Assembly (NCBI RefSeq): GCF_036057275.1
Contig: NZ_CP107946.1
Span: 92,460-156,459, forward strand
Origin: Streptomyces sp. NBC_00390
Lineage (GTDB): Bacteria; Actinomycetota; Actinomycetes; Streptomycetales; Streptomycetaceae
DNA: 64,000 nucleotides
Direction of reading: 5' to 3'
Part shown: positions 45,456-54,281 of the stretch, in pieces
Position numbering within the stretch: position 1 is the first letter of the stretch
Layout of the letters: each line of letters starts with the position of its first letter
Program-made: the position numbers and the translations under genes
The notes under the pieces: generated by a model
Database searches by the model: none
Seen by the model: only the letters and a program-made list of their open reading frames with translations
What the model was told of the DNA's origin: nothing

Positions 45456-45740
45456 TCAATAACCGCGTGCCCACCTTCACGGGGGAAGGCCCAGCGTCGG
45501 TGATGCGATTGCGCTGCAGCGGAGTTCCCGCAGCAGGCACCATCCCTTGAGGGTGGGCTTGACCCAAGGCCGCTCCTCAGCCGTCCCGGGCCTACCACGT
45601 CGACGCAGCCGAGAGGAGCGCAGCGCTCTCCCTCGTAGGATCTACGCTCCGGGCAATAGACCGCTCACACCAGGTCAGAGGGCCTATGCATGTGTCTGGG
45701 GACCCATCCTGAGTCATGTGCGACAGAACCACAGCTTGGT

Positions 45741-45759
45741 GATTCACAGACTGTGAATC
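45741..45759. promoter_or_regulatory. Odd-centred palindrome, candidate operator
   Basis: GATTCACAG-A-CTGTGAATC, a perfect inverted repeat with 9-bp arms, 23 bases before the next gene's ATG (45783) and unusually AT-rich. It is likely an operator for that gene or for a plasmid regulator. Confidence 0.6.
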
Positions 45760-45782
45760 GCCTGCGATGGAGAATCATCGGC

Positions 45783-46589
45783 ATGCACACGAGGCGACGC
45801 AAGGTTTCGAGCCCCGCTTCCCCATTGGCCAAAGCTCCTACGCGCGTGGGATCTCTTGACACGGCAGCAATCGTGGGCGAGTTGCGGGAGATGTACGAGC
45901 AAGCCGGCTCCGCGGACGGGATGCCTGCAGACACGGAGCTCTACAGCGCGCTGATCTGGGCCGAGAAGAACGTCGAGGTCCTGGATGCGGCCACCGACGA
46001 AGTGCGGCGAGCCGCCGCGCTCAAGCGGGTTTGGCTGTGGCAGTACCTTCGCGAGCAAATTGACCGGCACCAACTGCAAGCAGTGGACCACGCACGCAGC
46101 GCTGGCGCTGAGTGGACGCAGCTGACGAGTCCCCTCGCAGTCGGTGCCGCGAGCGCCGCGTACAACAAGACCCAGCGCATGCGAACCTCAACGCTCACCG
46201 ATGGCTCGCCCGAGGGCAAGCCTGTGCGGCGAACACCGGAAGCTGTTGCTCAGGCCCAACGCCGGATTGCAGCAGCCGCGCGAGCTCAGCGCCGGCGCGA
46301 GGACGAGGCCCGCAGGCGGCACGTCCTCACAGAACGCATCGCCCGTCAGCTCCTGGAGCACCGCACGGCCCTTGTACAGGACGCAGAAGTCACCGACTGG
46401 CTTGACGAAGTCGCAGCCGTCCTCGTCGACTGCCGCACTCCAACCCAGCAGGTCAGTCTCGCTACCTACGTCGCCGCCACCGTGCGCGCCCTCAAACAGG
46501 TCGAGCAGCGCACCGCTCGATCAGCAGCAGCGACTGCGGAGGCGGGGTTGGCCCTTGCGGCGGCCATGGCGCTCCAGGATGAGGCCTGA
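45783..46589 (+). CDS. Hypothetical plasmid protein with HTH-like segment
   Basis: 268-aa protein without a family I can name. The central DHARSAGAEWTQLTSPLAVG-type segment resembles the 'ARAAGASWxxIAxxLGV' helix-turn-helix used in many Streptomyces plasmid proteins. A long Arg/Ala-rich helix (QAQRRIAAAARAQRRREDEARRR) follows and the C-terminus is helical. I start at ATG 45783 after the palindrome at 45741. Its place beside the partition region suggests a maintenance or regulatory role. Confidence 0.6.
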   Translation: MHTRRRKVSSPASPLAKAPTRVGSLDTAAIVGELREMYEQAGSADGMPADTELYSALIWAEKNVEVLDAATDEVRRAAALKRVWLWQYLREQIDRHQLQAVDHARSAGAEWTQLTSPLAVGAASAAYNKTQRMRTSTLTDGSPEGKPVRRTPEAVAQAQRRIAAAARAQRRREDEARRRHVLTERIARQLLEHRTALVQDAEVTDWLDEVAAVLVDCRTPTQQVSLATYVAATVRALKQVEQRTARSAAATAEAGLALAAAMALQDEA

Positions 46590-46628
46590 GTCCGCCACAA
46601 TGCGCGGTAACACGGCGTCACTGTTTTT

Positions 46629-46772
46629 CATGACGACGGAAACGACCTCTCCACGCTTCTACGTCGACGCGCCGAGTACTTGGAAGGCAGCGTCTTCGCC
46701 ACCCTCCTCCCCCAGGAGCGCCGCGAGCTGCGGGCTGCATGGAGGGGCCGATATGCCATGGCATGCAGCTAG
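46629..46772 (+). pseudogene. Short coding relic
   Basis: 47 codons without a start encode HDDGNDLSTLLRRRAEYL and LLPQERRELRAAWRGRYA, a normal-looking hydrophilic C-terminus in an otherwise gene-poor stretch. The family is not recognised. It is probably the tail of a lost gene. Confidence 0.3.
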
Positions 46773-46819
46773 ATTCCTCGGCAGTGACTCGGCGTCCAGC
46801 CCGGCCACCGGCCTCGTTT

Positions 46820-46832
46820 ATTACGACGTAAT
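46820..46832. repeat. parS-like palindrome 1
   Basis: ATTACGACGTAAT; the palindrome extends by one base each side (TATTACG...). It lies 88 bp beyond the 3' end of the NTPase-repeat gene. Confidence 0.75.
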
Positions 46833-46914
46833 ACCGACAGCCTGCTGGTGTCCCGCGCAGCTACAGAACCTGGATGTCAGCTGTCAGGACGCGCCTGGCG
46901 CAGTCTTGCCGTCA

Positions 46915-49900
46915 TCAGACGCGTCCGATCCACGCCCTACCCTCAGATTTTTCCCTTGAGAGCACGACTGAGAGATTGTGTGCAGCGCTGGGATGGCCTG
47001 CTTCTGCGGCCATCCGAAGCAAGGCCACTGCTTCTTCTGTCCTGCCTGCCTCTGCAAGGACTACACCGAGGTTGAGTGCAGCATCGGTGTCCCCAGCATC
47101 CGCGGCCCGTCGGAATATCTCTTCGGCTTCCTCTGCTCGACCAGCTTCCATCAGCAGGTTGCCCAGACCGAGCAAGGCACCACCGTGGCCTGCCTCGACA
47201 GCGCCGCGGTACATCTCCTCCGCTTCGGCTGTCCGCCCAGCCAGCTCAAGGATGTGTGCAAGACCGAGAGCAGCGTCGTCGTGGTCGCTGGTAGCCAGGG
47301 CATCGCGGAAGTGGGCTTCCGCCTCCTCGAGCTTGCCGCTTGCCACGAGTTGATCAAAGAAGTTGGAGAACTGCCTGGTGCGGACAGCGTTGAGCGAGAC
47401 GCGGTGCACCGGGTCGGCTTCATCCTCTCCTCCGGTTTCGAGCAGTAGTCGACCGAGTTGGTAGGCGGCGTCGGTGATGCCGTGCTGGAGGGCGTGCCGA
47501 TACATCGCTTCGGCCTCCGAGGTCCGTCCCGATTGGGCGAAGAGGAGCCCGAGGTTGAAAGCGGCGTCGTCATAGCCTGCGTCCAGCGCGCACCGCAGCA
47601 TCACTTCAGCTTCTTCAAAGCGCCCACTGGTGGCCAGCAAAGCACCGAGGTTGGCCGCTGCCTTGGTGTCCCCCGCGTCGAGAGCCCATCGGTAGATCTC
47701 TTCGGCTTCTTCAGGGCGCCCGGATCGCAGCAGCAGTGTGCCGAGGTTCACCGCAGCGCTGGAGTGCCCGGCATTGGCGGCCCAGCGAAAGACTGCTTCG
47801 GCTTCTTCTACCCGTCCGGCCTGATTCAGAAGGACACCGAGAGACTCCGCCGCCTGCGCGTCGCCGGCCCTATGGGCGATCCGGTACATGCGCTCTGCCT
47901 CGTCGTTGCGGCCTGCCTCACTGAGGAGAAACCCCATCGTCAATGCGGCGGCAGTGTCACCACTTTCTGCTGCACGGCGGCAGAGGGCCTCCGCTTCGCT
48001 CAGGCGCCCGGTCTCGGCGAGCAGGACAGCCAGCTGGGGAGCCACCTTGGCGTGTCCGGCAGCAAATGCCGTGCGATACATCGCTTCCGCCTCGTCGGTA
48101 CGCCCCACGCTGGTGAGCAGCATTCCGAGGTTCTTGGCGGCGCCGCTGTGTCCGGCCGTGTACGCCTTCCGGTAGGCCTGTTCAGCCTCCTCGTCGTGTC
48201 CCACCTCGCTCAAAAGCACACCCAGGTTGAACAGGCTCCTTACGTGTCCGTCCTCAACGGCCCTGCGAAGCACGGGCTCTGCCTCGTCGTAGCGCTCCGC
48301 CTGCAGGAGCATGGTTCCCAGATTCACCGCGGCACCGGTATGTCCGTCCTCAACGGCCTGTCGAAGAAACGGCTCCGCCTCGTCACGACGGTCTGCCGTG
48401 AGCAGGATGGTGCCCAGATTGAATGCGGCACCGGTATGCCCGGCCTCGATGGCCCTGCGATACGCATTCTCGGCTTCGGCGGTCCGTCCAGACTCTTCCA
48501 GGTGCAGCGCAAGGTTGAAGAGAGCCAGACGCTCGCCGGCGGCAGCGGCGCGGCGGTACATCTTCTCGGCTTCCTTGCTGTTGCCGGCCTTGGCCAGCAT
48601 GACGCCGAGATTGACTGCGGCTTGCGGGTTGCCTGCCTGGGCAGCCTTGCGGAGTATCGCTTCGGCCTCGCTGAGGCGCCCGGTTTCGGCAAGGAGGGAG
48701 GCGAGGTTTGTCACGGGCATGGAGGCGTCCAAGCTCAGGGAGATCCGGAGCGTCTCTTCGGCTTCCTGGACGCGACCCAAGCTATGGAGCAAGAGGCCGA
48801 GGTTGTTCGCCGCATGGGGGTTTCCCCCGGCGACAGCCCGACGCAACCATGCCTCTGCCTCGGTCACCCGCTCTGACTGACTGAGCATATGGCCGAGGCT
48901 GAACGCCGCTCTGGTAACTCCAGCATCGGCGAGCGGGCGCCAGGCCAACTCGGCGACCTGCGTGACTCCGGACCGATACGCGTGCATACCGACGGTGTAG
49001 CGGTCGGTGTCATCCGCTGTGTCGAGCGCGGCCTGCCAGGTTTGTTCGCCAATGGGGGTGTGGGTTTGGTCGACGAGGTAGTCGAAGACTGACCAGAAAT
49101 CCGGCTCGGTGGACGGCAGCAGCAGGCTGGTCACGCCGAAGCGTACGCGGGCAGCCCAGGTCAAGGCCTGCGAATGGTCTTCGGGTCGCAGCAGCGGCCC
49201 ACCTGCATCGGCCAGATGGCCCTCGTGCAGCTCGGACAGAAGGTGCAGGGAGTAAGGAGGACGAAGTCCTGTACGGGACAAGTCGACAGCGGCAGCGACA
49301 AGCGCCGCTCCTCGAGGGTTCCCACCCACTCGTGATGCGTGGCGCCACTCACGCCAGAGCGCTGGACCGGCGGCAAGGTACTCCGCGACCCCGTAGGACT
49401 CATGGTGGACGAGTGCCTCTGTGATCCGCTCGTCACTGCACTGGGCAGCCCGCTCGAGCTCGGTGGGGCTCCATAACCGGTTCAGTTCGACCGGCTCGAC
49501 CTGATTCAGCACACGGGCTCCGATAGCTGCCATCTGCTGAGCTGCTACATCGGTGAGGCCGTCGGAACCCCCGTACGGTCTGAAAGCCTGATACTGCTGC
49601 AGACGCATCGTGGCCATCACAGGAATGCGCAGGCGCACCAGCTCGGCCAGCAGCCCAGGTTCTAGACCATCGAGACCGAGATAGTTCTCCAAATCGTCGA
49701 GCCAGATCACGCACCGCACCTGGAGGCCGACCACCACCTCCAACGCTGCCGGCAGGTCACTCCCCCGCAGCGGCGACAAGACGCGGTGCTCAGGCAGCAC
49801 GTCACGGACGGCTTCGAACGCGGCCCGCGTCTTGCCCGCTGTGGAGTCCCCGACGACGAGCACCATCCCGCCCTCCTCGGCGGCAGCGGCGAGTTGGCGG

Positions 49901-50160
49901 CGCAAGACCTGGTCGACATCCCGTGGCACGTAGACAGGGACAGCACCGCCATCTTCGCCTGGCCGGGCCCGGTGGGCGCCTGCGGCCAGTGCCTCCCAGC
50001 GCGCGGCACATGGCCATCGTTCGGGGTGCTGCAGATATGCCGGCACCTTGGCCGCGCCCGTGGTGATGGTGATGGGTGCGTGAAAGTCCCGACCCGTGAT
50101 GACAACATCTTGCCGGCCGCCAGAGATGTAGCTGTGCACGTCACCGGTTCCGCTGGTCAC
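46915..50160 (-). CDS. STAND-like NTPase with about 20 Sel1/TPR repeats
   Basis: 1081-aa protein. Residues 1-32 hold a beta motif (VHSYISGGRQDVVITGRDF) shared with the upstream small protein. An NTPase domain follows, with Walker A GDSTAGKT (104-111) and Walker B-like CVIWLDDLENY. From about residue 420 to the end there are some 20 repeats of about 36 residues (pattern NLGxLLxxxGRxxEAExxYRRAxxAGH). Layout (short adaptor motif, NTPase, long repeat sensor) resembles STAND-type signalling or defence ATPases. Start GTG 50160, 4 bases after the small gene, makes a two-gene operon. Function is inferred only. Confidence 0.8.
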   Translation of the reverse strand: MTSGTGDVHSYISGGRQDVVITGRDFHAPITITTGAAKVPAYLQHPERWPCAARWEALAAGAHRARPGEDGGAVPVYVPRDVDQVLRRQLAAAAEEGGMVLVVGDSTAGKTRAAFEAVRDVLPEHRVLSPLRGSDLPAALEVVVGLQVRCVIWLDDLENYLGLDGLEPGLLAELVRLRIPVMATMRLQQYQAFRPYGGSDGLTDVAAQQMAAIGARVLNQVEPVELNRLWSPTELERAAQCSDERITEALVHHESYGVAEYLAAGPALWREWRHASRVGGNPRGAALVAAAVDLSRTGLRPPYSLHLLSELHEGHLADAGGPLLRPEDHSQALTWAARVRFGVTSLLLPSTEPDFWSVFDYLVDQTHTPIGEQTWQAALDTADDTDRYTVGMHAYRSGVTQVAELAWRPLADAGVTRAAFSLGHMLSQSERVTEAEAWLRRAVAGGNPHAANNLGLLLHSLGRVQEAEETLRISLSLDASMPVTNLASLLAETGRLSEAEAILRKAAQAGNPQAAVNLGVMLAKAGNSKEAEKMYRRAAAAGERLALFNLALHLEESGRTAEAENAYRRAIEAGHTGAAFNLGTILLTADRRDEAEPFLRQAVEDGHTGAAVNLGTMLLQAERYDEAEPVLRRAVEDGHVRSLFNLGVLLSEVGHDEEAEQAYRKAYTAGHSGAAKNLGMLLTSVGRTDEAEAMYRTAFAAGHAKVAPQLAVLLAETGRLSEAEALCRRAAESGDTAAALTMGFLLSEAGRNDEAERMYRIAHRAGDAQAAESLGVLLNQAGRVEEAEAVFRWAANAGHSSAAVNLGTLLLRSGRPEEAEEIYRWALDAGDTKAAANLGALLATSGRFEEAEVMLRCALDAGYDDAAFNLGLLFAQSGRTSEAEAMYRHALQHGITDAAYQLGRLLLETGGEDEADPVHRVSLNAVRTRQFSNFFDQLVASGKLEEAEAHFRDALATSDHDDAALGLAHILELAGRTAEAEEMYRGAVEAGHGGALLGLGNLLMEAGRAEEAEEIFRRAADAGDTDAALNLGVVLAEAGRTEEAVALLRMAAEAGHPSAAHNLSVVLSREKSEGRAWIGRV

Positions 50161-50164
50161 CTCG

Positions 50165-50602
50165 CTACTCCTGTCGCGGCGAGGGTTGTTCCCCTGTGCT
50201 GGGTGGAGGCATGGGAAGGCCAATGGTGAAAGGGCCGGAGAAGTCGCGTCCGGTGATGACCGCGTTCTGCTGGCCGCCGGAGATGCTGGTGTGCACGCTC
50301 CCCTGACCAACTTGCGCGATTGCTGCGGCAGCGTCCTGCCTCCAAGCAGCGAGGGCCTGAGCGAAGGATGGATCCTCAGCGGCTCGAGCCGTGAGGGCGG
50401 TGATCAGTGCCTGGGCTCGCTCCTCATCCGGGGCTTGCCTCAAGGCGATGAGGAGTTGCGGTTCACCGGCGTTGTCTGGTTCGTCAGACCGGTGAAACGC
50501 TCGGCGCGCAAGTTGCACCAACCCCGTCCAGGCGTGTTGCCCGGCTGCGCCTCCGGCGCCTCCGGCGAGTGCCATCAGCACAGCGACTGACACCGGCTCC
50601 AT
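50165..50602 (-). CDS. Small partner protein of the NTPase-repeat protein
   Basis: 145-aa protein: hydrophobic glycine-rich N-terminus (about residues 6-28, possible membrane or amphipathic segment), a helical middle (LLIALRQAPDEERAQALITA), and a C-terminal motif VHTSISGGQQNAVITGRDF that nearly repeats the first 30 residues of the next gene product. Shared motifs of this kind usually mediate homotypic pairing, so the two proteins probably assemble. ATG 50602 follows GGGAGAGG. It diverges from parA across a region with two parS-like sites. Confidence 0.65.
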   Translation of the reverse strand: MEPVSVAVLMALAGGAGGAAGQHAWTGLVQLARRAFHRSDEPDNAGEPQLLIALRQAPDEERAQALITALTARAAEDPSFAQALAAWRQDAAAAIAQVGQGSVHTSISGGQQNAVITGRDFSGPFTIGLPMPPPSTGEQPSPRQE

Positions 50603-50677
50603 GTAACACCTCTCCCCCATGTCCACTGCGTCTCACAGTAGGCCTGGCGATGCCGAGGGCTGGGGCGTGGTGACTTC

Positions 50678-50690
50678 ATTACGACGTAGT
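50678..50690. repeat. parS-like palindrome 2 (one mismatch)
   Basis: ATTACGACGTAGT in the intergenic region upstream of parA. Confidence 0.6.
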
Positions 50691-50733
50691 ACTCACCAAC
50701 TCCAGCGGATGGTCGCAGAACCGGAGGGCTCTC

Positions 50734-50746
50734 ATTACGACGTAAT
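50734..50746. repeat. parS-like palindrome 3
   Basis: Perfect ATTACGACGTAAT, 56 bp from the previous copy and 117 bp upstream of the parA start. Confidence 0.75.
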
Positions 50747-50796
50747 AGGGAGCGGTGTATGCCTGATATGTACCAACCGCGGGCGAAGGCTAGTGA

Positions 50797-50841
50797 CTTA
50801 CTAACGTGCCCCTGCCGCATCTGATCTTGAATGTTAGTAAG
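50797..50841. promoter_or_regulatory. Inverted repeat before parA
   Basis: CTTACTAAC (50797-50805) and GTTAGTAAG (50833-50841), perfect 9-bp arms 27 bp apart, ending 9 bases before the parA ATG. ParA proteins with an N-terminal DNA-binding domain often repress their own promoter through such sites. Confidence 0.55.
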
Positions 50842-50850
50842 GTATCTCCT

Positions 50851-52089
50851 ATGACATCGCCCTCCCAAGGCGACCGGGAAAAGGTCGTCTCCAAGCTCCC
50901 AGCCGGGCTGCAGCAGGACTTGAAGATCCGTACTGCGCAGCACGGCATCGACATCCAGCACGCGGTCGAGGCGGGCATCACGGCCTGGCGCGGGCTGGGC
51001 GCAAACCTCTCCCCCATCGACACCGCCGGCGCCAAGTCCTTCTCGACCTGGCTTCCCCCCGGCCAGTGGGAAAACTTCCGCAAGGACTGCGCTGCCCGAG
51101 GCGTATCCATCGTCCAGGGCCTCACCCAGTCCGTTCAGGTGTGGCTGGACAAGAATCCCGCTCCCCACGTCCAACGGCCCGTCGTGGTCAAGCGCCGCAT
51201 CGTCTGCAACCAGAAGGGCGGAGTCGGCAAGACCGCCGTCACCGCTGGCATCGGCGAAGCACTCGCCGAGGACTCCGACAGCCTCCACTCCGTGCGGATC
51301 TCCAAGCACTTCGCCGCCCTCCTCAGTGAAGACCAGGAAGACTCCCCCTTCGACTACGAAGATCTACCCGGCCTCGGTCAGCGGGTCCTGCTGGTCGACT
51401 TCGACCCGCAATGCCACCTCACCAAGCAACTCGGGCACGAGCCCCTCCCACTCGAAGGCGACAGTCTCACCAAGCACATGGCCGGCGAGGCCAAGGGCGA
51501 ACTCCAAGACCTCATCGTCGAAGTCAGCGACGAACGCTTCGGAGACCGACTGCACCTCCTGCCGGCGTGCACCGACGCCTTCCTCCTCGACGTCAAACTG
51601 TCCGGCGTACGTGCACGAGAAGCTGCCCTCGAGCGCGCACTGGCACCGCTCGAGGACAACTACGACGCCATCCTGGTGGACTGCCCGCCCAGCCTCGGAC
51701 TGAGCATGGACGCGGCCGCCTACTACGGCCGACGACGCCCTGACGAGGAACCCGGCAACTCAGGCGTACTGGTAGTCGTCCAGGCCGAGGACAGCTCCGC
51801 CGACGCATACGGCCTCCTCACCTCCCAGATCGAGGACCTCCGCAGCGACATGGGCCTCGAGCTCGAGTACCTCGGCATCGTCGTGAACCACTACGACGCC
51901 CGCCGCGGCTACATCGCCACCTCCTCCCTCGAGAACTGGATGTCGATAAAGGATCCACGCGTCGTCGGCGTCATCGGAGACCTCAAAGAGCAGAAGGAAG
52001 CGGTGCGAGTAAAGCGGCCACTTCTCGCCTACGCCCCCAAGTGCGACCAGGCAGTGGCCATGCGCGCACTCGCACGGGAGATCGCATGA
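50851..52089 (+). CDS. parA: ParA-type partition ATPase
   Basis: 412-aa deviant Walker ATPase. Walker A KGGVGKT is at about residues 118-124, Walker A' VDFDPQ and Walker B VDCPPS. The ~110-residue N-terminal extension (two ribbon-helix-helix/HTH-like segments) is like that of plasmid ParA (type Ia) proteins, which also act as autorepressors. It moves ParB-bound plasmid copies over the nucleoid. I start at ATG 50851 after the inverted repeat. Its stop overlaps parB (ATGA). A second copy of its mid-section lies at the right edge of the window. Confidence 0.93.
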   Translation: MTSPSQGDREKVVSKLPAGLQQDLKIRTAQHGIDIQHAVEAGITAWRGLGANLSPIDTAGAKSFSTWLPPGQWENFRKDCAARGVSIVQGLTQSVQVWLDKNPAPHVQRPVVVKRRIVCNQKGGVGKTAVTAGIGEALAEDSDSLHSVRISKHFAALLSEDQEDSPFDYEDLPGLGQRVLLVDFDPQCHLTKQLGHEPLPLEGDSLTKHMAGEAKGELQDLIVEVSDERFGDRLHLLPACTDAFLLDVKLSGVRAREAALERALAPLEDNYDAILVDCPPSLGLSMDAAAYYGRRRPDEEPGNSGVLVVVQAEDSSADAYGLLTSQIEDLRSDMGLELEYLGIVVNHYDARRGYIATSSLENWMSIKDPRVVGVIGDLKEQKEAVRVKRPLLAYAPKCDQAVAMRALAREIA

Positions 52090-53246
52090 GCAGCAAGGCA
52101 TCCGCACTCGGCACGGGAAGCTCGTTCCAGGCAGCCCAGTCCATCAGCCCGCGACGGGCAGCGATCAACGCGGCCACCAAGGCCCCGACTGAAGGCGCAC
52201 CGCCGCCGGTTGAACTTCCCGTCTCCTTGATCAGCTTGAACCCGGCCAACCCCAGGTCGAAGCTCGGTGACTTGACGGACCTGGCGGGCAGCATGCGTGA
52301 CCATGGGCAGAAGACCGCGATCAGCATCATGTCGCGCTTCACCTACCTCGAGGCCAACCCTGACCGCGAGGAAGAACTGGAGACGGGAACCAAGTACGTC
52401 GTCATCGACGGCAACTCCCGCCTCGCTGCCGCCCGTGAGGGAGGTCTCACCACCATCAAGGTGATGCTGGACGAGGCCCTCGGCAGCAACTCCGACGAGA
52501 TCCTGGAGTCAGCCCTCGTCGCGAACATTCACCGCCAGGACCTGGACCACTTGGACGAGGCCCGAGCGCTTCAGCAACTGCTCGCCGTGCACGGCACGCA
52601 GGAAGCCCTGGCCGCCCGCCTCCACCGGTCCCAGGGCTGGGTCTCCCAGCGGCTCGCCCTGCTCGGCCTGACCCCGGAGCTGAAGAAGAAGCTCGAGACG
52701 GGGGAGGAGCCTGCCGATCTGCTCCGGCTGGTCGGGCGCAAGAAGCCGGAAGAGCAGGAGCCCCACCTTCAGCAGCTGAAGGACAAGCGGGCCAAGGAGA
52801 AGATCGAAAAGCAGGCCAGGGCAGTGGAGCAGCAGCGCAGCTCCACCAAGGAGGAGCGGACCGCGGCGCCGAAGTCAGCACCGCTTCCGCAATCCAGCAC
52901 GCCGGGTCCCGCTGGCAGGGCACCCGAGACCGATGACGGTTATTACGGCGTAATGAACCCGGCCGTCGACGCACCAGACGCGCAGAGCCACGGACCGACG
53001 GCGGTTCTTCCCGATCCCCGTGTGGAGCCCTTGAGCAAGCCACGGCAGATCAAGATGCCGTGGGCAGACGGCGTGGCCAGCATGGACATCATCTTCTCGA
53101 AGGTGCTCGAGCCTGAACGCCAGAGGATGATCGGCCGCTACCTGGAATTGCTGGGAGGCCCCGAGGCGTTCGTGGCCGACCTTGCAGCGGCCAGCAGCCC
53201 CGAGTACCGCCGACAGGTCGCCGAACTTATCCTGAAGGATCTGTAG
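52086..53246 (+). CDS. parB: ParB-type centromere-binding protein
   Basis: 386-aa ParB. The N-terminal ParB/Srx CTPase domain has the site VIDGNSRLAAAREGG and the box-II-like VANIHRQDLDHLDEARALQQL. A helix-turn-helix (TQEALAARLHRSQGWVSQRL) precedes a charged linker and a C-terminal dimerisation region. It would bind the ATTACGNCGTAAT sites around it. One site (52942-52954) lies inside this gene and encodes the residues YYGVM in the linker. It is coupled to parA by a 4-base overlap. Confidence 0.93.
   Translation: MSSKASALGTGSSFQAAQSISPRRAAINAATKAPTEGAPPPVELPVSLISLNPANPRSKLGDLTDLAGSMRDHGQKTAISIMSRFTYLEANPDREEELETGTKYVVIDGNSRLAAAREGGLTTIKVMLDEALGSNSDEILESALVANIHRQDLDHLDEARALQQLLAVHGTQEALAARLHRSQGWVSQRLALLGLTPELKKKLETGEEPADLLRLVGRKKPEEQEPHLQQLKDKRAKEKIEKQARAVEQQRSSTKEERTAAPKSAPLPQSSTPGPAGRAPETDDGYYGVMNPAVDAPDAQSHGPTAVLPDPRVEPLSKPRQIKMPWADGVASMDIIFSKVLEPERQRMIGRYLELLGGPEAFVADLAAASSPEYRRQVAELILKDL
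52942..52954. repeat. parS-like palindrome 4, within parB
   Basis: ATTACGGCGTAAT inside the parB coding sequence. The same codon position carries a site in the decayed parB copy at 55.4 kb. Confidence 0.75.
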
Positions 53247-53365
53247 CGCCTGACCTGGGCCCCGCTCTCCCTCTCGCTGGTGGGGGAGCGGGGCCGCTTT
53301 CTTTACCGGACGGGCGTCGTAACCAAACGCCAGCTACGCACTGGTCGCATCCACGGCCCGGGATT

Positions 53366-53378
53366 ATTACGTCGTAAT
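53366..53378. repeat. parS-like palindrome 5
   Basis: ATTACGTCGTAAT, extended to a 15-bp palindrome by flanking T/A, 120 bp after parB. Confidence 0.75.
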
Positions 53379-53461
53379 AGTGGGTGGCTCCCCGCGCCAG
53401 CCGCGAAGCCAGACAAACTCTGGAGGCGACACGACGCCCCACGGAGCGTCCGGTTGCAGCC

Positions 53462-53785
53462 CTAGCTTGCCGCGGTGACCGATCCGGAGTTCGGCCTTCT
53501 CGTCGTTCCAGCCCGCCCCTCGACAAAATCAACGAGTCCCACCGGATGCCGAGCCACACCAGGTTGGATGACACAGCGCGGACAGGGTTGATCGAATGCA
53601 CTGCCTCCGCCCGAGGCACCTGTCTCGCCTTCGGAGTACTGGCACATCCAGCCGCTCGCGCCGACGACTTCGAGGACCGTCTGCCAGTCCTCCATCGAGG
53701 CCTCGGGAACAAGCACGTCCGCCAACGACCCCATCAGATCAGGGTCGAAGAAGCTCTTGACGTCATCCCACAGCAGATCAGCCAC
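53462..53785 (-). pseudogene. Truncated hypothetical protein
   Basis: The first ~50 residues (MADLLWDDVKSFFDPDLMGS, then MEDWQTVLEVVGASGW) look like the N-terminus of a common Streptomyces plasmid/arm protein. The rest departs into Gly/Arg-rich sequence, while plausible continuation (VSSNLVWLGIRWDSL) appears in another frame. It is a frameshifted remnant between two parS-like sites. The function of the family is unknown to me. Confidence 0.4.
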
Positions 53786-53861
53786 CCCGCCATCCCGCCC
53801 GCCACGCGCTCACGACGCAGACTCAATTCCCTGACCAGCACGGTCCGTCGAGGCCGCGATT

Positions 53862-53874
53862 ATTACGCCGTAAT
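53862..53874. repeat. parS-like palindrome 6
   Basis: ATTACGCCGTAAT, 500 bp from copy 5 and just before the decayed CRISPR array. Confidence 0.75.
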
Positions 53875-53949
53875 AGCCTCGGCCCTCATGCTGAGCCGCG
53901 CTGCGGCCACAGCATTTGCACACCCCGGACCCGGACGTCCGGTGTGCGC

Positions 53950-54240
53950 CTGCTCCCCGCACCCGCGGGGAGCCCCCGCACCGAACGCTGCCAAAACTCC
54001 GGCCCGTACTCCTCTCCTCACCCGAGTGAGCTACTGCTCCCCGAACTCGGGGGACGGTCCCGCCGAGCACTCGGATTCGAAGTGCAGTCAAGCCCAGGGC
54101 CTGTTCGGTACGCCGGGATTTCTCCTGCTGGAGCACGAAGGTCATTGCCTCCGTACGCTGATCCCCGCAGCCGCGGGAGCCGCCCTCGATAACGCCCTCA
54201 CCCTCTGCACCCTCCACTCCGCACACACGGGATGGGCTCG
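53950..54240 (+). CRISPR. Decayed CRISPR array
   Basis: Copies of the same repeat as at 35 kb in various stages of decay: 53950-53978 (nearly intact first half), 54034-54061, 54158-54186 and 54212-54239, with weaker matches near 54009 and 54101. The distance from 54034 to 54158 is about two repeat-spacer periods, but other spacings are no longer regular. No cas genes are nearby. It is probably non-functional. Confidence 0.6.
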
Positions 54241-54281
54241 CCGGCCCCCAGCGCTACAGCCACGTCCCATCAGCCTGAGCC

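Larger units (their letters stand above)
44158..45479. mobile_element. IS3-family insertion sequence
   Basis: About 1.32 kb with two overlapping transposase frames. The ends read TGA(G)TGGGGGACACGC at 44158 and, in reverse, TGAAGGTGGGCACGCGG ending at 45479: imperfect inverted repeats starting with TGA as in IS3. I see no matching 3-bp target duplication, so the exact ends are approximate. Both frames are intact. Confidence 0.8.

Noticed and set aside
44158..45479. Target-site duplication of the IS3 element
   Set aside because: The flanking triplets (CCC and CGG) do not match, so no duplication is claimed and the ends stay approximate.
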